From Candidatus Brocadia sp. (GTDB lineage Bacteria > Planctomycetota > Brocadiia > Brocadiales > Brocadiaceae), in assembly GCA_013360945.1 (NCBI GenBank), contig JABWAQ010000035.1:1-32473 (forward strand): DNA of 32,473 nt, read 5' to 3'. Position 1 is the first letter of the stretch. Each line of letters starts with the position of its first letter. The translations under genes were made by a program, and so were the position numbers. Below are positions 8,672-16,483 of the stretch, one piece after another. The notes below the pieces were generated by a model, which saw only the letters and a program-made list of their open reading frames with translations, searched no databases and was not told the DNA's origin.

Positions 8672-11119
8672 ATGAAACTTAAAACAACCATTATCCTTTC
8701 AATTGTCGCAGCAATTGGCATTTCCTACATATTCCTTTACGAGAGGAAACAACTCCCTCACGAGGAATGGGAAAGGTTACAAAAAAAGGTGCTTCCTGAT
8801 TTCAAGGCATCGATGATCAAAAAGATTGAATTGAACAATGAAAGCGGCAAGATCGTTTTGGAAAAAACAGAAGACAACTTCTGGCATATCGTTGAACCAC
8901 GAAAGCTCCGGTCAGATAATTCCGAAGTAAACAGCATCCTCTCCGAGTTTGAATTCATGAACAAGATTGGCTCCTTTAAACAGGAAGGGGAAAAGCCATT
9001 TGATCTCAAAGATTACGGCCTGGATGTTCCAAAGATATCCATTACCATGTATACCGATATCCCGGCAAAGCGTGATAAGATACAAGTAACCGGGCCGCGA
9101 GATAAATATACGGTGTTTATTGGACAAAAACTTGCCGCAGGTGACAATGTGTACATCAAGCTTGACACAAACGACGAGGTCGTTGTTGTGCCGGGGACGC
9201 TTCTTGGCAAAGTGAACAAAAACATCCTGGAGTTAAGAAGTAAATGGGTGTTTACTTTTGACAAAGAGGCGGTAGACAGTGTGCAGGTCAAAACGGCACA
9301 ATACAATATAGTTTGTAATCGGAAGGGCAATTTCTGGCGACTTACTGAACCCGTTAACGATTTGGCAGACCTGGAAAAAATGAAGGATATTCTTGGCAAA
9401 CTCAAAAACCTGCAAATTGATCGTACGGATTTTGTTACAGAGGATTCGGGTGATTTAGTGAAGTACGGCCTGAATGCCCCTCGCTTTACTGTAACTATCA
9501 ATGAAAAGGGCGCTGCTCAGTCTGTCATCTTTGGACACTCGCTAGACAACAAGGTATATGCCAAACGCACGGATGAACCTACGATATTTTTCCTGAAAGA
9601 CGCTATACTTGCCGACCTGAGCAAAAAACCAAACGACCTGAGAGACAAGAAGGTAGTCAGGTTTGAATCTATTGGAACCTACGGTGTAAACAAATTGGAA
9701 ATTAAGACTCCTGCCGATTTGATAGCTATTGAAAAATCCTTAGATCTGGATTGGAAGCTTACAAAACCGATCAATATTTATGCAGACCAGGATACCGTAA
9801 AGAACTTTATTGAGAAGATAAAATCCCTCGAAATAGAAGATTTCGTTTCAGACAAACCAACTGATTTGTCACTGTATGGCTTAAAAGACCCTGTCTTTGA
9901 GATTTCCGTCACTAAAGAAGAAGACAAGGAGCTGGCCAGATTTTATGTAGGCAACAAGCTGCCTGATGGCACCAAGTGTTACGTGAAACGTGTTGGAGAA
10001 GACCCTGTTTATACCGCCCCAACTACCGAGTTCTACGACAAGATTGAAAATCCTCTCCTGTGTTTCCGGGACCGACTGGCAAGCGACTTTAACAGGGACT
10101 TGGTCAAAAAGATTGTTATTGAGAAACCGGACCGCACGTATGTATGCGATATAACCAATAAGCGCGATGCAGAAGGGCAGTTCCAATGGGAACTCTCAAA
10201 GCCTGTCCAAACGATGGCCGATACAAGCGCTCTAAATCAGATTATATGGGACTTGTCATTTTTGAAGGTTGATAGCTATATTGCAAAGGCGCCTAAAGAC
10301 CTTAGCGTTTTTGGACTAAATAATCCAAGGATAAAAGTCTCTGTTACTTACGAGAAAGTTCCGGAACAAGCGCCAGAAGAATCGGATAAAAAGAAGAAAG
10401 AGGAAGATGCCGGGCATGCCATGAAACCCAAAGAACCTTTGGGAAAAGTAATCGAAACGAGGACATTGCTCGTTGGCAACAAAATCAAGGAGGGTGATAA
10501 GGTAAGTTCTTATTGTATGTTTAGCGACAACGACCTGGTGTTTGAACTTTCCTGGCCCAGGATTAAAAACTTTGAAGCGGAACTGGTGCCAACCAAAATA
10601 CTCCATTTTGAGAGGACCGACGTAAGAGAACTTGCCCTTAATTATGCCGACAAGAGCATCTTATTGACAAAAAGCAACAATGTCTGGAAGCTGAAAAATA
10701 ACGAGCAAAAGGACGTACAAGGAAGAGAAGTAGATTACTTTATCCGTAATCTTGGTGAATTGAAAGGCAATTACATCGAACAATACAAAGCAACAAACCT
10801 GACACAATTCTCTTTAGACAAACCTCAATTAACCATCACTGTTGGTTTGGAAAGCGGTGATGCGGTAATTTACGTTGGCAAGAAGAAAGATGCTCATGGT
10901 TATTACGTAAAAAATAAAGATTCGGATTATATCTACATCGTTGACAATGAATCGATTGCCAGCCTGATGAAAAATGAAGTGGATTTTACCACGATTGTCA
11001 TTGACGATACAGCTAAAACGCCGGGAGAGGAGGCAAAAGTTACCACAGGTGAAATGCCTTCAGGCTCTTCACCACATGGGAAGCCTCCCAGCAGCTCCCC
11101 ACATGGAGGTTTTCATTAA
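8672..11119 (+). CDS. DUF4340 protein with five repeats
   Basis: This 815-residue protein has one N-terminal membrane anchor (TIILSIVAAIGISYIFLY) and an extracytoplasmic region built of repeats. Each repeat ends in a motif like DLKDYGLDVP; versions are near residues 112-120, 262-271, 398-407, 543-552 and 709-718 (the last as NLTQFSLDKP). DUF4340 proteins usually have one to three such units, so this is a long one. The C-terminus is a low-complexity Ser/Pro/His/Gly tail with two SPHG units. GGAGG lies upstream of the ATG. It is placed after gldG, as is common, and probably works with the ABC complex outside the inner membrane. The molecular role of the family is unknown. Confidence 0.85.
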   Translation: MKLKTTIILSIVAAIGISYIFLYERKQLPHEEWERLQKKVLPDFKASMIKKIELNNESGKIVLEKTEDNFWHIVEPRKLRSDNSEVNSILSEFEFMNKIGSFKQEGEKPFDLKDYGLDVPKISITMYTDIPAKRDKIQVTGPRDKYTVFIGQKLAAGDNVYIKLDTNDEVVVVPGTLLGKVNKNILELRSKWVFTFDKEAVDSVQVKTAQYNIVCNRKGNFWRLTEPVNDLADLEKMKDILGKLKNLQIDRTDFVTEDSGDLVKYGLNAPRFTVTINEKGAAQSVIFGHSLDNKVYAKRTDEPTIFFLKDAILADLSKKPNDLRDKKVVRFESIGTYGVNKLEIKTPADLIAIEKSLDLDWKLTKPINIYADQDTVKNFIEKIKSLEIEDFVSDKPTDLSLYGLKDPVFEISVTKEEDKELARFYVGNKLPDGTKCYVKRVGEDPVYTAPTTEFYDKIENPLLCFRDRLASDFNRDLVKKIVIEKPDRTYVCDITNKRDAEGQFQWELSKPVQTMADTSALNQIIWDLSFLKVDSYIAKAPKDLSVFGLNNPRIKVSVTYEKVPEQAPEESDKKKKEEDAGHAMKPKEPLGKVIETRTLLVGNKIKEGDKVSSYCMFSDNDLVFELSWPRIKNFEAELVPTKILHFERTDVRELALNYADKSILLTKSNNVWKLKNNEQKDVQGREVDYFIRNLGELKGNYIEQYKATNLTQFSLDKPQLTITVGLESGDAVIYVGKKKDAHGYYVKNKDSDYIYIVDNESIASLMKNEVDFTTIVIDDTAKTPGEEAKVTTGEMPSGSSPHGKPPSSSPHGGFH

Positions 11120-11125
11120 TCTGTC

Positions 11126-12517
11126 TTGAAAAAAACACTTGGTTTCTTTTTAGTTTTCTTAGCTCTTGCTTGTATTTCTTTCGTATACGACAAGGCATCT
11201 GCCCGTGAAAGTTCCTCTAATCGCAGGACCCCCATTGTTATAGCAGTTGAAAGGGTTGGTCCTGCCGTAGCTAATATCAGCACGGAAAGACTTATATCGC
11301 AGCGGCATGTAGACCCTTTTTTTGGATCGAGAAGCGAACTCTTTGACCAATTTTTCAATGATTTCTTTGGTCAGAGCCAGAAGCAGATGGTCGAAAGACC
11401 ATTGGGCTCCGGCGTCATTATTGACGAAGATGGCTATATTGTTACCAACGAACATGTCATAAGCCGCGCTTCAAAAATCAAGGTCAGACTGTCAGACGGG
11501 AGAGGCTTTGAGGCAACCATGATCAGCTCTGACCCGATCAGCGACCTGGCTGTGCTAAAAATAAACTCTCCCACACCCCTTCCCTATGTCAAGATGGGCA
11601 CTTCGAAGGATCTCATGATTGGTGAGACCGTCGTAGCGCTGGGCAACCCCTTTGGTTTAGAAAACTCTATCACTACGGGAGTATTGAGCGCAAAGAACCG
11701 CACCATGACATTTAGCAGTGAATATGGCGACATCAAATATGACGGCCTTATCCAAACCGATGCCCTGATTAATCCCGGAAATAGCGGCGGCCCCCTCATC
11801 AACATAGACGGAGAGCTTATCGGCATTAACGCTGCCATTGTAAACCAGGCGCAGGGGATCGGATTTGCTATCCCTGTTGACAAGGTAAGACAAACCCTGG
11901 TCAAACTCTTCAATTTTAGAGAACTCAATAAGATATGGTTTGGCGCCCAGGTTGAAGAACAAGACGATGTTTCACGGGGAATTAAGGTTTCATCCGTTGA
12001 GCCTGGCAGCCCAGCCGACAAGGCGCAAATCAAAATCGGGGATTATATTACAAAGATAGACTCGAAAGAGATTCAGGATATTCTCGACTTTGAAAAATAC
12101 ATTCTTAAGAAAAATGCAGGAGATAAACTGTATATCAACATTAATCGTGGCGGGCACGAAGTCAGGGTAGACGTTAAACTTGAAAAGGCCCCGACTCCTT
12201 CAATAGAAAAACTGGCTATGGAAAAGTTGGGATTGTTTGTGCAAGATTTGACCCCGCAACTAGCGAAACAATTGAATTTGTGGTGGATAAAGGGCGGGGT
12301 ATTGGTTGCGGGGGTGCAAAAAAGCAGCCCTGCAGCCGCGGTTGGCGTTAAAGAGGGCCATGTTCTTGTGTATGTGGGCCAATATAGAATTAATGATATT
12401 GAAGAGCTGGGGGCATTGCTTAAAATCATGCAAAAGGGAGATATCTGGGAGGTCGGCATCGTTTGGTCTGACAAATTTGGTGAACATCAGGGCTACGCCA
12501 GAATAAAAGTCCGTTAA
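11126..12517 (+). CDS. degP: HtrA/Deg-family periplasmic serine protease with two PDZ domains
   Basis: The protein (463 aa) is a trypsin-like protease/chaperone for misfolded envelope proteins. A signal peptide covers about residues 1-26 with a likely cut after ASA. The catalytic triad is His110 (TNEHVIS), Asp140 (SDLAVLKI) and Ser220 (PGNSGGPL). Two PDZ domains follow, about 265-360 (SSVEPGSPADKAQIKIGDYI) and 370-460 (GVQKSSPAAAVGVKEGHVLV). The start is TTG at 11126, only 6 nt after the DUF4340 stop; the GGAGG at 11105-11109 lies inside that gene, suggesting translational coupling. The symbol marks the family only; DegQ or DegS-type function is equally possible. The close link to the DUF4340/ABC cluster is notable. 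Confidence 0.9.
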   Translation: MKKTLGFFLVFLALACISFVYDKASARESSSNRRTPIVIAVERVGPAVANISTERLISQRHVDPFFGSRSELFDQFFNDFFGQSQKQMVERPLGSGVIIDEDGYIVTNEHVISRASKIKVRLSDGRGFEATMISSDPISDLAVLKINSPTPLPYVKMGTSKDLMIGETVVALGNPFGLENSITTGVLSAKNRTMTFSSEYGDIKYDGLIQTDALINPGNSGGPLINIDGELIGINAAIVNQAQGIGFAIPVDKVRQTLVKLFNFRELNKIWFGAQVEEQDDVSRGIKVSSVEPGSPADKAQIKIGDYITKIDSKEIQDILDFEKYILKKNAGDKLYININRGGHEVRVDVKLEKAPTPSIEKLAMEKLGLFVQDLTPQLAKQLNLWWIKGGVLVAGVQKSSPAAAVGVKEGHVLVYVGQYRINDIEELGALLKIMQKGDIWEVGIVWSDKFGEHQGYARIKVR

Positions 12518-12828
12518 TCCCGTCCTCTAATGTATTGCGCTCGGTTTTTACCGTGATGCTTTTGTGCCCAAAAGAGTTTTGATGGTCTCGGCGATATCCT
12601 GGCCGGGCATTGCAAGGATACAACTCATTGCCGCGGCCTTTCTGCTTAATAGTAAGTTTTGAAAAGTGTTTAAACCATACCTGGTCTTCCGGACCGGACA
12701 AATCGGAACAAAGGAAACCCGAAGCACAAAATTCGTGAGACAACCCCGCCAGGGGTAATTTCAAAACCTAATCGATCCAAAATTATTGCACATCACTGCA
12801 TAATTTTCGAATCAGGGAATTTCTTTCT
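12518..12828. other. Intergenic region with a decayed minus-strand gene end
   Basis: No intact gene is present in this gap. It contains a protein-like fragment on the minus strand in two frames, listed separately. The last 60 nt before the thioesterase hold no clear promoter. Confidence 0.5.
12548..12764 (-). pseudogene. Frameshifted 3' end of an unidentified gene
   Basis: Read on the minus strand, one frame gives KLPLAGLSHEFCASGFLCSD and continues to FSKLTIKQKGRG. Moving by one base near 12640 continues as AAAMSCILAMPGQDIAETIK and ends at a TAA at 12548-12550. Both halves look like ordinary protein and together read as one C-terminal domain. An in-frame TAG lies just before the first part. 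I do not recognise the family. It may be a decayed remnant, or a real gene end with an assembly error, but no upstream part is present. Confidence 0.35.
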
Positions 12829-13809
12829 ATGCCCAGCATTCACTCCACCATGGTTGAAACACTGCACCATGTCTTTCCCCAACAAGCGAATCCTGCCGGC
12901 ACCTTGTATGGCGGGTGGATGATGAACTGGATCGTTACGGCTGGAAACCTGGCTGCTTTACGGTTAACGAAAAGGCCTTTACTCCTGGCCTCCATCGAAG
13001 ATTTATTCTTCCTCCAACCCGTTCGAATCGGTGACGTAGTTACCGTCAGGGCCATGGTCAAATATATCGGGAACACCTCCCTGGAGGCAGAGGCTGTGGT
13101 CTTTTGTAAGCCGTTAAACGAGGAAGAAAAGCTCTGTACCCGCGCAAGGATGTCTTTTGTATCCATCGACGTTCAGGGCAAGCCGATTCCGATAGAACAA
13201 CATATCGAACCGGCAGACGATAAGGAAGTAAAAATGTATCAGTATGCCAGGGAGATACGGGAGCAAAGATTTGCGCGGATAGCACAAAGAAAGCAAAGGT
13301 TGCTCGACACAAATCTGGAAGATGCCGGACGGTTAAGCATGCGTGTCCACCGGCTGGTTTTCCCGGAAGATGCTATTTATAGCAATCTCATGTATGGCGG
13401 GAAGCTCCTCCTCATGCTTGATGAGATTATGGCCATCATGGCCATGAAATACGCCAGAGGGACGATCGTAACGGCCTCTCTCGATGCACTGGATTTTTAC
13501 CATCCCATTTACGTAGGCAATGTGCTCGTCCTGGCAACTTCACTGAATTATGCAGGCAGGTCTTCAATGGAAATTGGTGTAAAGGTCCTGGCTGAAGACA
13601 CGATCAACAATATCGCTCACCATACCTGCACGGCTTTTTCTACCTGCGTTAAAGTCGATGGAAAAGGAAAACCTATCCCTCTTACGTCATTCAAACCCGT
13701 AACCGACGTGGAACAAAAACGATGGGCTGAAGCTGAGCAAAGAAAACAACGCCGTATGTTGCGACTGAGGGAATCAGAGGCACAGAGACTGCGGGGATTT
13801 TCGTTATAA
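12829..13809 (+). CDS. Acyl-CoA thioesterase with tandem hotdog domains
   Basis: The protein (326 aa) carries two hotdog folds of the acyl-CoA hydrolase (ACOT) type, about residues 5-120 and 165-290. The two copies are visibly related: VFPQQANPAGTLYGGWMMNW against VFPEDAIYSNLMYGGKLLLM, and FLQPVRIGDVV against FYHPIYVGNVL. Such proteins hydrolyse acyl-CoA thioesters in the cytoplasm and keep the CoA pool free. Most bacterial members have one domain and act as multimers; the fused form resembles the double-domain type of eukaryotes and some bacteria. The C-terminal tail is basic. It has no obvious operon partner, and the downstream gene faces it tail to tail. Confidence 0.87.
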   Translation: MPSIHSTMVETLHHVFPQQANPAGTLYGGWMMNWIVTAGNLAALRLTKRPLLLASIEDLFFLQPVRIGDVVTVRAMVKYIGNTSLEAEAVVFCKPLNEEEKLCTRARMSFVSIDVQGKPIPIEQHIEPADDKEVKMYQYAREIREQRFARIAQRKQRLLDTNLEDAGRLSMRVHRLVFPEDAIYSNLMYGGKLLLMLDEIMAIMAMKYARGTIVTASLDALDFYHPIYVGNVLVLATSLNYAGRSSMEIGVKVLAEDTINNIAHHTCTAFSTCVKVDGKGKPIPLTSFKPVTDVEQKRWAEAEQRKQRRMLRLRESEAQRLRGFSL

Positions 13810-13870
13810 TGTCGGAAAGCCTGTAGTAGGGCGCGTCGCACCACGACCAGACTTTCAAATTCATAAAACA

Positions 13871-15475
13871 TCACGTTTTCGTCTCTTCTTCCAGCTTTAT
13901 ATCGAAAATATCAAGGATCGTGCCCTTTGCCCTCTCCAAATTCCCTAGCGATATCTCATAATCAATAATCGCCCTTGCCTCTTCAAACTCCGCAAAGGCA
14001 AGATTTTCCTGTGCACGCAGGATTTCCAGGCTTGTGGATCTGCCGACATCGTATTTCTTTTCTTCATTTTCTAATCTTTTTACTGCCAGTTCCCTTGCCT
14101 TCCTCGTGGCGTTAACCCTTTCAATGTTTGTCATCACCTGCCGGACAGCCTCCCTCACATCGACAACGATATCCAGTTCCTTTTTTCTGACATTAATCCT
14201 GGCCTGCCGTTCATTGAGCTTGGATTTATTGTATGCGCTCCTTGCCGATCGGTTTCCTATCGGGACTTCTAACACAAGAGTAAAAAATTCTCCCTGAAAT
14301 TCTTCTGAGAATGTGGAGTCATTGGCTTCCGATGCCTCGCTTCCAAGGCCTGTATAGCGCAAACCTCCCGTGAAGTCCAAACCCGGATATAATTCATTCT
14401 TTCTTCTCCTGGTTTCTATACCGGCATTTTCGGTTGCAAGTTCCAGCCCGGTTAATTCAGGGCGTTTTTCCATGGCTACCTTAATCGTGTCCTTTAATTC
14501 CACCTTTTTCGGTTCAAAGCCAGGCTTGTCGGTAGGAATAATGGTGGCATCGGAGATAATCTCGTTATCGGCGAGATTCATAATTCTTTTGAGTTCATCC
14601 TCCCGATCTTTAATGGCATTTTCTGCGGAAAGTATCGCCTCAACCCTCGATGCAACACCGGATTCCGCGTCGATAATCTCGACGGGCGCAAGGGTGCCAA
14701 CCTCTACCTGTATCTTATTCTTCCTCAGTAAATCCTCTGCACGTTCCAGGGATTTTTTTGCTACCTTTAAATTTTCCATTGCCCTTATATAATTCCAATA
14801 TGCCTCCTGAACGGCATTGGACACCTCTATTGCCTTGCTTTTGAATTGGGCCAGAGATATCTTTTTATTGTTTCTGGCAATATAGATAGGGCTCCTGTTG
14901 TAAAACCAACCGCCGCCCTTTAACAAAGGCTGTGTAATCCTTGCCTCGATAAAATTTGTATAGGACGGATTGATTAATTGAAAAGGACTTGGATCCAAGA
15001 AACTTCTAAATATGGTGTACCCCAGAGATACAGTTGCGCCTGTCGGTATCAATGACTGAACAATTGCATCAGCCGTTTTTCCCTCCGAAACAAATGGGCT
15101 AACAACCGTTGTGGTTGTATCACCAACCTGAAGTAAATTGCTGCTGGGTGTTTCATCATTTTGAATACTCCCCCTTAAATGTAGCATGGGATCAAATCTC
15201 GCCTTTTCGGTCGTAATATCATAATCAGTTGACTTTGTATTCAGTTTCGACAGCTCAATATCAAAACTATTGCGCAAGGCATAAACAATGCTGTCCTTCA
15301 AACTCATACTAATAAACTTAACATTTGAGTCCATTTCTATGTTTGCCATCGCCGTTGCAGAAGGCATTTGCGTCTTATGAGTATTCCCGCTGCCAAATGA
15401 GCTATCCACGCACCCTAAAACAAGCGATAAGACGATAAGCAATGCGAAGCTGTTTCTTTTATATTTCGTTGTCAT
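13871..15475 (-). CDS. TolC-family outer membrane efflux protein
   Basis: This 534-residue protein is a TolC/OEP-type channel that spans the outer membrane and periplasm and serves a multidrug or type I export system. The N-terminus is a signal peptide with a possible lipoprotein cysteine at 22 (LVLGC). Two OEP repeats follow, each with long helices rich in Glu/Lys/Arg/Ala, such as EAYWNYIRAMENLKVAKKSL and VKRLENEEKKYDVGRSTSLE. Partial homology to CusC/NodT-like proteins cannot be separated from true TolC here. No adaptor or transporter gene is adjacent; the nearest gene upstream on this strand is folE. An export partner must therefore lie elsewhere. Confidence 0.87.
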   Translation of the reverse strand: MTTKYKRNSFALLIVLSLVLGCVDSSFGSGNTHKTQMPSATAMANIEMDSNVKFISMSLKDSIVYALRNSFDIELSKLNTKSTDYDITTEKARFDPMLHLRGSIQNDETPSSNLLQVGDTTTTVVSPFVSEGKTADAIVQSLIPTGATVSLGYTIFRSFLDPSPFQLINPSYTNFIEARITQPLLKGGGWFYNRSPIYIARNNKKISLAQFKSKAIEVSNAVQEAYWNYIRAMENLKVAKKSLERAEDLLRKNKIQVEVGTLAPVEIIDAESGVASRVEAILSAENAIKDREDELKRIMNLADNEIISDATIIPTDKPGFEPKKVELKDTIKVAMEKRPELTGLELATENAGIETRRRKNELYPGLDFTGGLRYTGLGSEASEANDSTFSEEFQGEFFTLVLEVPIGNRSARSAYNKSKLNERQARINVRKKELDIVVDVREAVRQVMTNIERVNATRKARELAVKRLENEEKKYDVGRSTSLEILRAQENLAFAEFEEARAIIDYEISLGNLERAKGTILDIFDIKLEEETKT

Positions 15476-15540
15476 CCTGATAGATTTTTTCCTATTGTCA
15501 AAGCATAGCAGTATCTTACAAAAAATATTATTTAATGTGC

Positions 15541-15575
15541 CTCTCTGTGTCTTGGTGTCTTTGTGTGAGGAGACA
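15541..15575. repeat. Short CTGTGTCTTTGTG-type dispersed repeat
   Basis: The stretch CTCTCTGTGTCTTGGTGTCT continuing TTGTGTGAGG is a version of the widespread short repeat made of (C/T)TTTGTGT or CTCTGTGT units, also seen at 19171-19222 and, in the CACAGATTTC form, at 254-478. It lies in the 155-nt gap between the tolC-like and folE genes. Confidence 0.35.
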
Positions 15576-15630
15576 GATAGTTCTTATCTTCCGGCTCGTT
15601 TGAATTATAAATTTGAATAGCGCATTTGGA

Positions 15631-16194
15631 TTAGTGCCCTTTGATTAACGCCAGGGCCTCTGCGCGCGTAGCAGGGTTGTCGCGGAAGATGCCACGCACG
15701 ACGGAAGTTTTTATCCGGGTGCCTGGCTTTTTGATGCCCCGCATCGTCATACAGAGATGTTCGGCCTCGATGATGGCAAGCACTCCTTTGGGACGTAGTG
15801 CCTTCATGATCGATTCTGCAATGTCGGTGGTAAGTCTTTCCTGTACCTGCAGACGCTTTGCCTCTATTTCCACGACCCTTGCCAGCTTGCTGATGCCGGT
15901 CACCCGGTTTCCTTGCGGGATATAGGCTACGTGTGCAACACCACTAAAAGGGAGGAGGTGATGCTCGCAGATTGAATAAAAGGGAATATCCTTTAACAGG
16001 ACAATTTCATCGTACTTTTCGGATTTTAATACCTTGATTTCCTTATGTGAATCCTGCCCTATCCCTGCAAATATCTCTTCGCACATATCGGCAACCCTTT
16101 CAGGTGTTTCTACAAGACCTTCCCGATTGGGGTCGTCACCGATACCTTCTATGAGCAAACGAACGGATTCAACAATCTTTTTTTTGTCTATCAA
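15631..16194 (-). CDS. folE: GTP cyclohydrolase I
   Basis: The enzyme (187 aa) converts GTP to 7,8-dihydroneopterin triphosphate, the first step of folate and queuosine-type pterin synthesis. The zinc ligands are Cys76 and His79 (in ICEHHLLPF) and Cys148 (EHLCMTMRG). GVAHVAYIP and [19 protein letters not shown] are the conserved core, and KTSVVRGIF the typical end of the domain. The start is TTG at 16194, chosen because GAGGAG (plus-strand CTCCTC at 16203-16208) sits 8 nt upstream. A good promoter lies further upstream. Length agrees with the family. Confidence 0.95.
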   Translation of the reverse strand: MIDKKKIVESVRLLIEGIGDDPNREGLVETPERVADMCEEIFAGIGQDSHKEIKVLKSEKYDEIVLLKDIPFYSICEHHLLPFSGVAHVAYIPQGNRVTGISKLARVVEIEAKRLQVQERLTTDIAESIMKALRPKGVLAIIEAEHLCMTMRGIKKPGTRIKTSVVRGIFRDNPATRAEALALIKGH

Positions 16195-16234
16195 ATGGAC
16201 AACTCCTCAGTCTGAATGTGGAACATTTTAAAAT

Positions 16235-16263
16235 ATGCTAAACATTTTACAAACCAAAGTCAA
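16235..16263 (-). promoter_or_regulatory. Promoter of folE
   Basis: On the minus strand, TTGACT (plus 16258-16263) and TAGCAT (plus 16235-16240) are separated by exactly 17 nt, ending about 40 nt before the TTG start. Both boxes match the sigma-70-type consensus well (5 of 6 and 4 of 6). Confidence 0.45.
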
Positions 16264-16354
16264 TGCTAAATAAATATAAGGCTTCAAGACTGGTAATCAC
16301 AGGAAAATCGCAACTCTTCAGAAAATATATTCTCTGTCAGTTTTCGCTGAATAG

Positions 16355-16447
16355 TTACAATTAACTACGGTAAAAATCCGCGCAGGAGTTTTTGGGGATG
16401 AATCGCTTGCCCGTCTGGTTCTGGAAAGGATAAAAAAGCATCTCTGA
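16355..16447 (+). pseudogene. Orphan C-terminal fragment of an unidentified protein
   Basis: The plus strand reads LTTVKIRAGVFGDESLARLV followed by LERIKKHL and a TGA at 16445-16447, directly after an in-frame TAG at 16352-16354. The helix-like, charged end looks like the C-terminus of a real protein, but no upstream part survives. I cannot name the family; chance is possible for so short a segment. Confidence 0.25.
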
Positions 16448-16465
16448 TTTATGAAAGAAAGATGC
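16432..16465 (-). terminator. Possible terminator of mutS
   Basis: On the minus strand GCATCT (plus 16460-16465) and AGATGC (plus 16438-16443) form a 6-bp stem around a 16-nt loop, followed directly by six U (plus A-run 16432-16437). The position, shortly after the mutS stop, fits an intrinsic terminator, though the stem is weak. Confidence 0.35.
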
Positions 16466-16483
16466 CGTATGGGTTGTACATCC

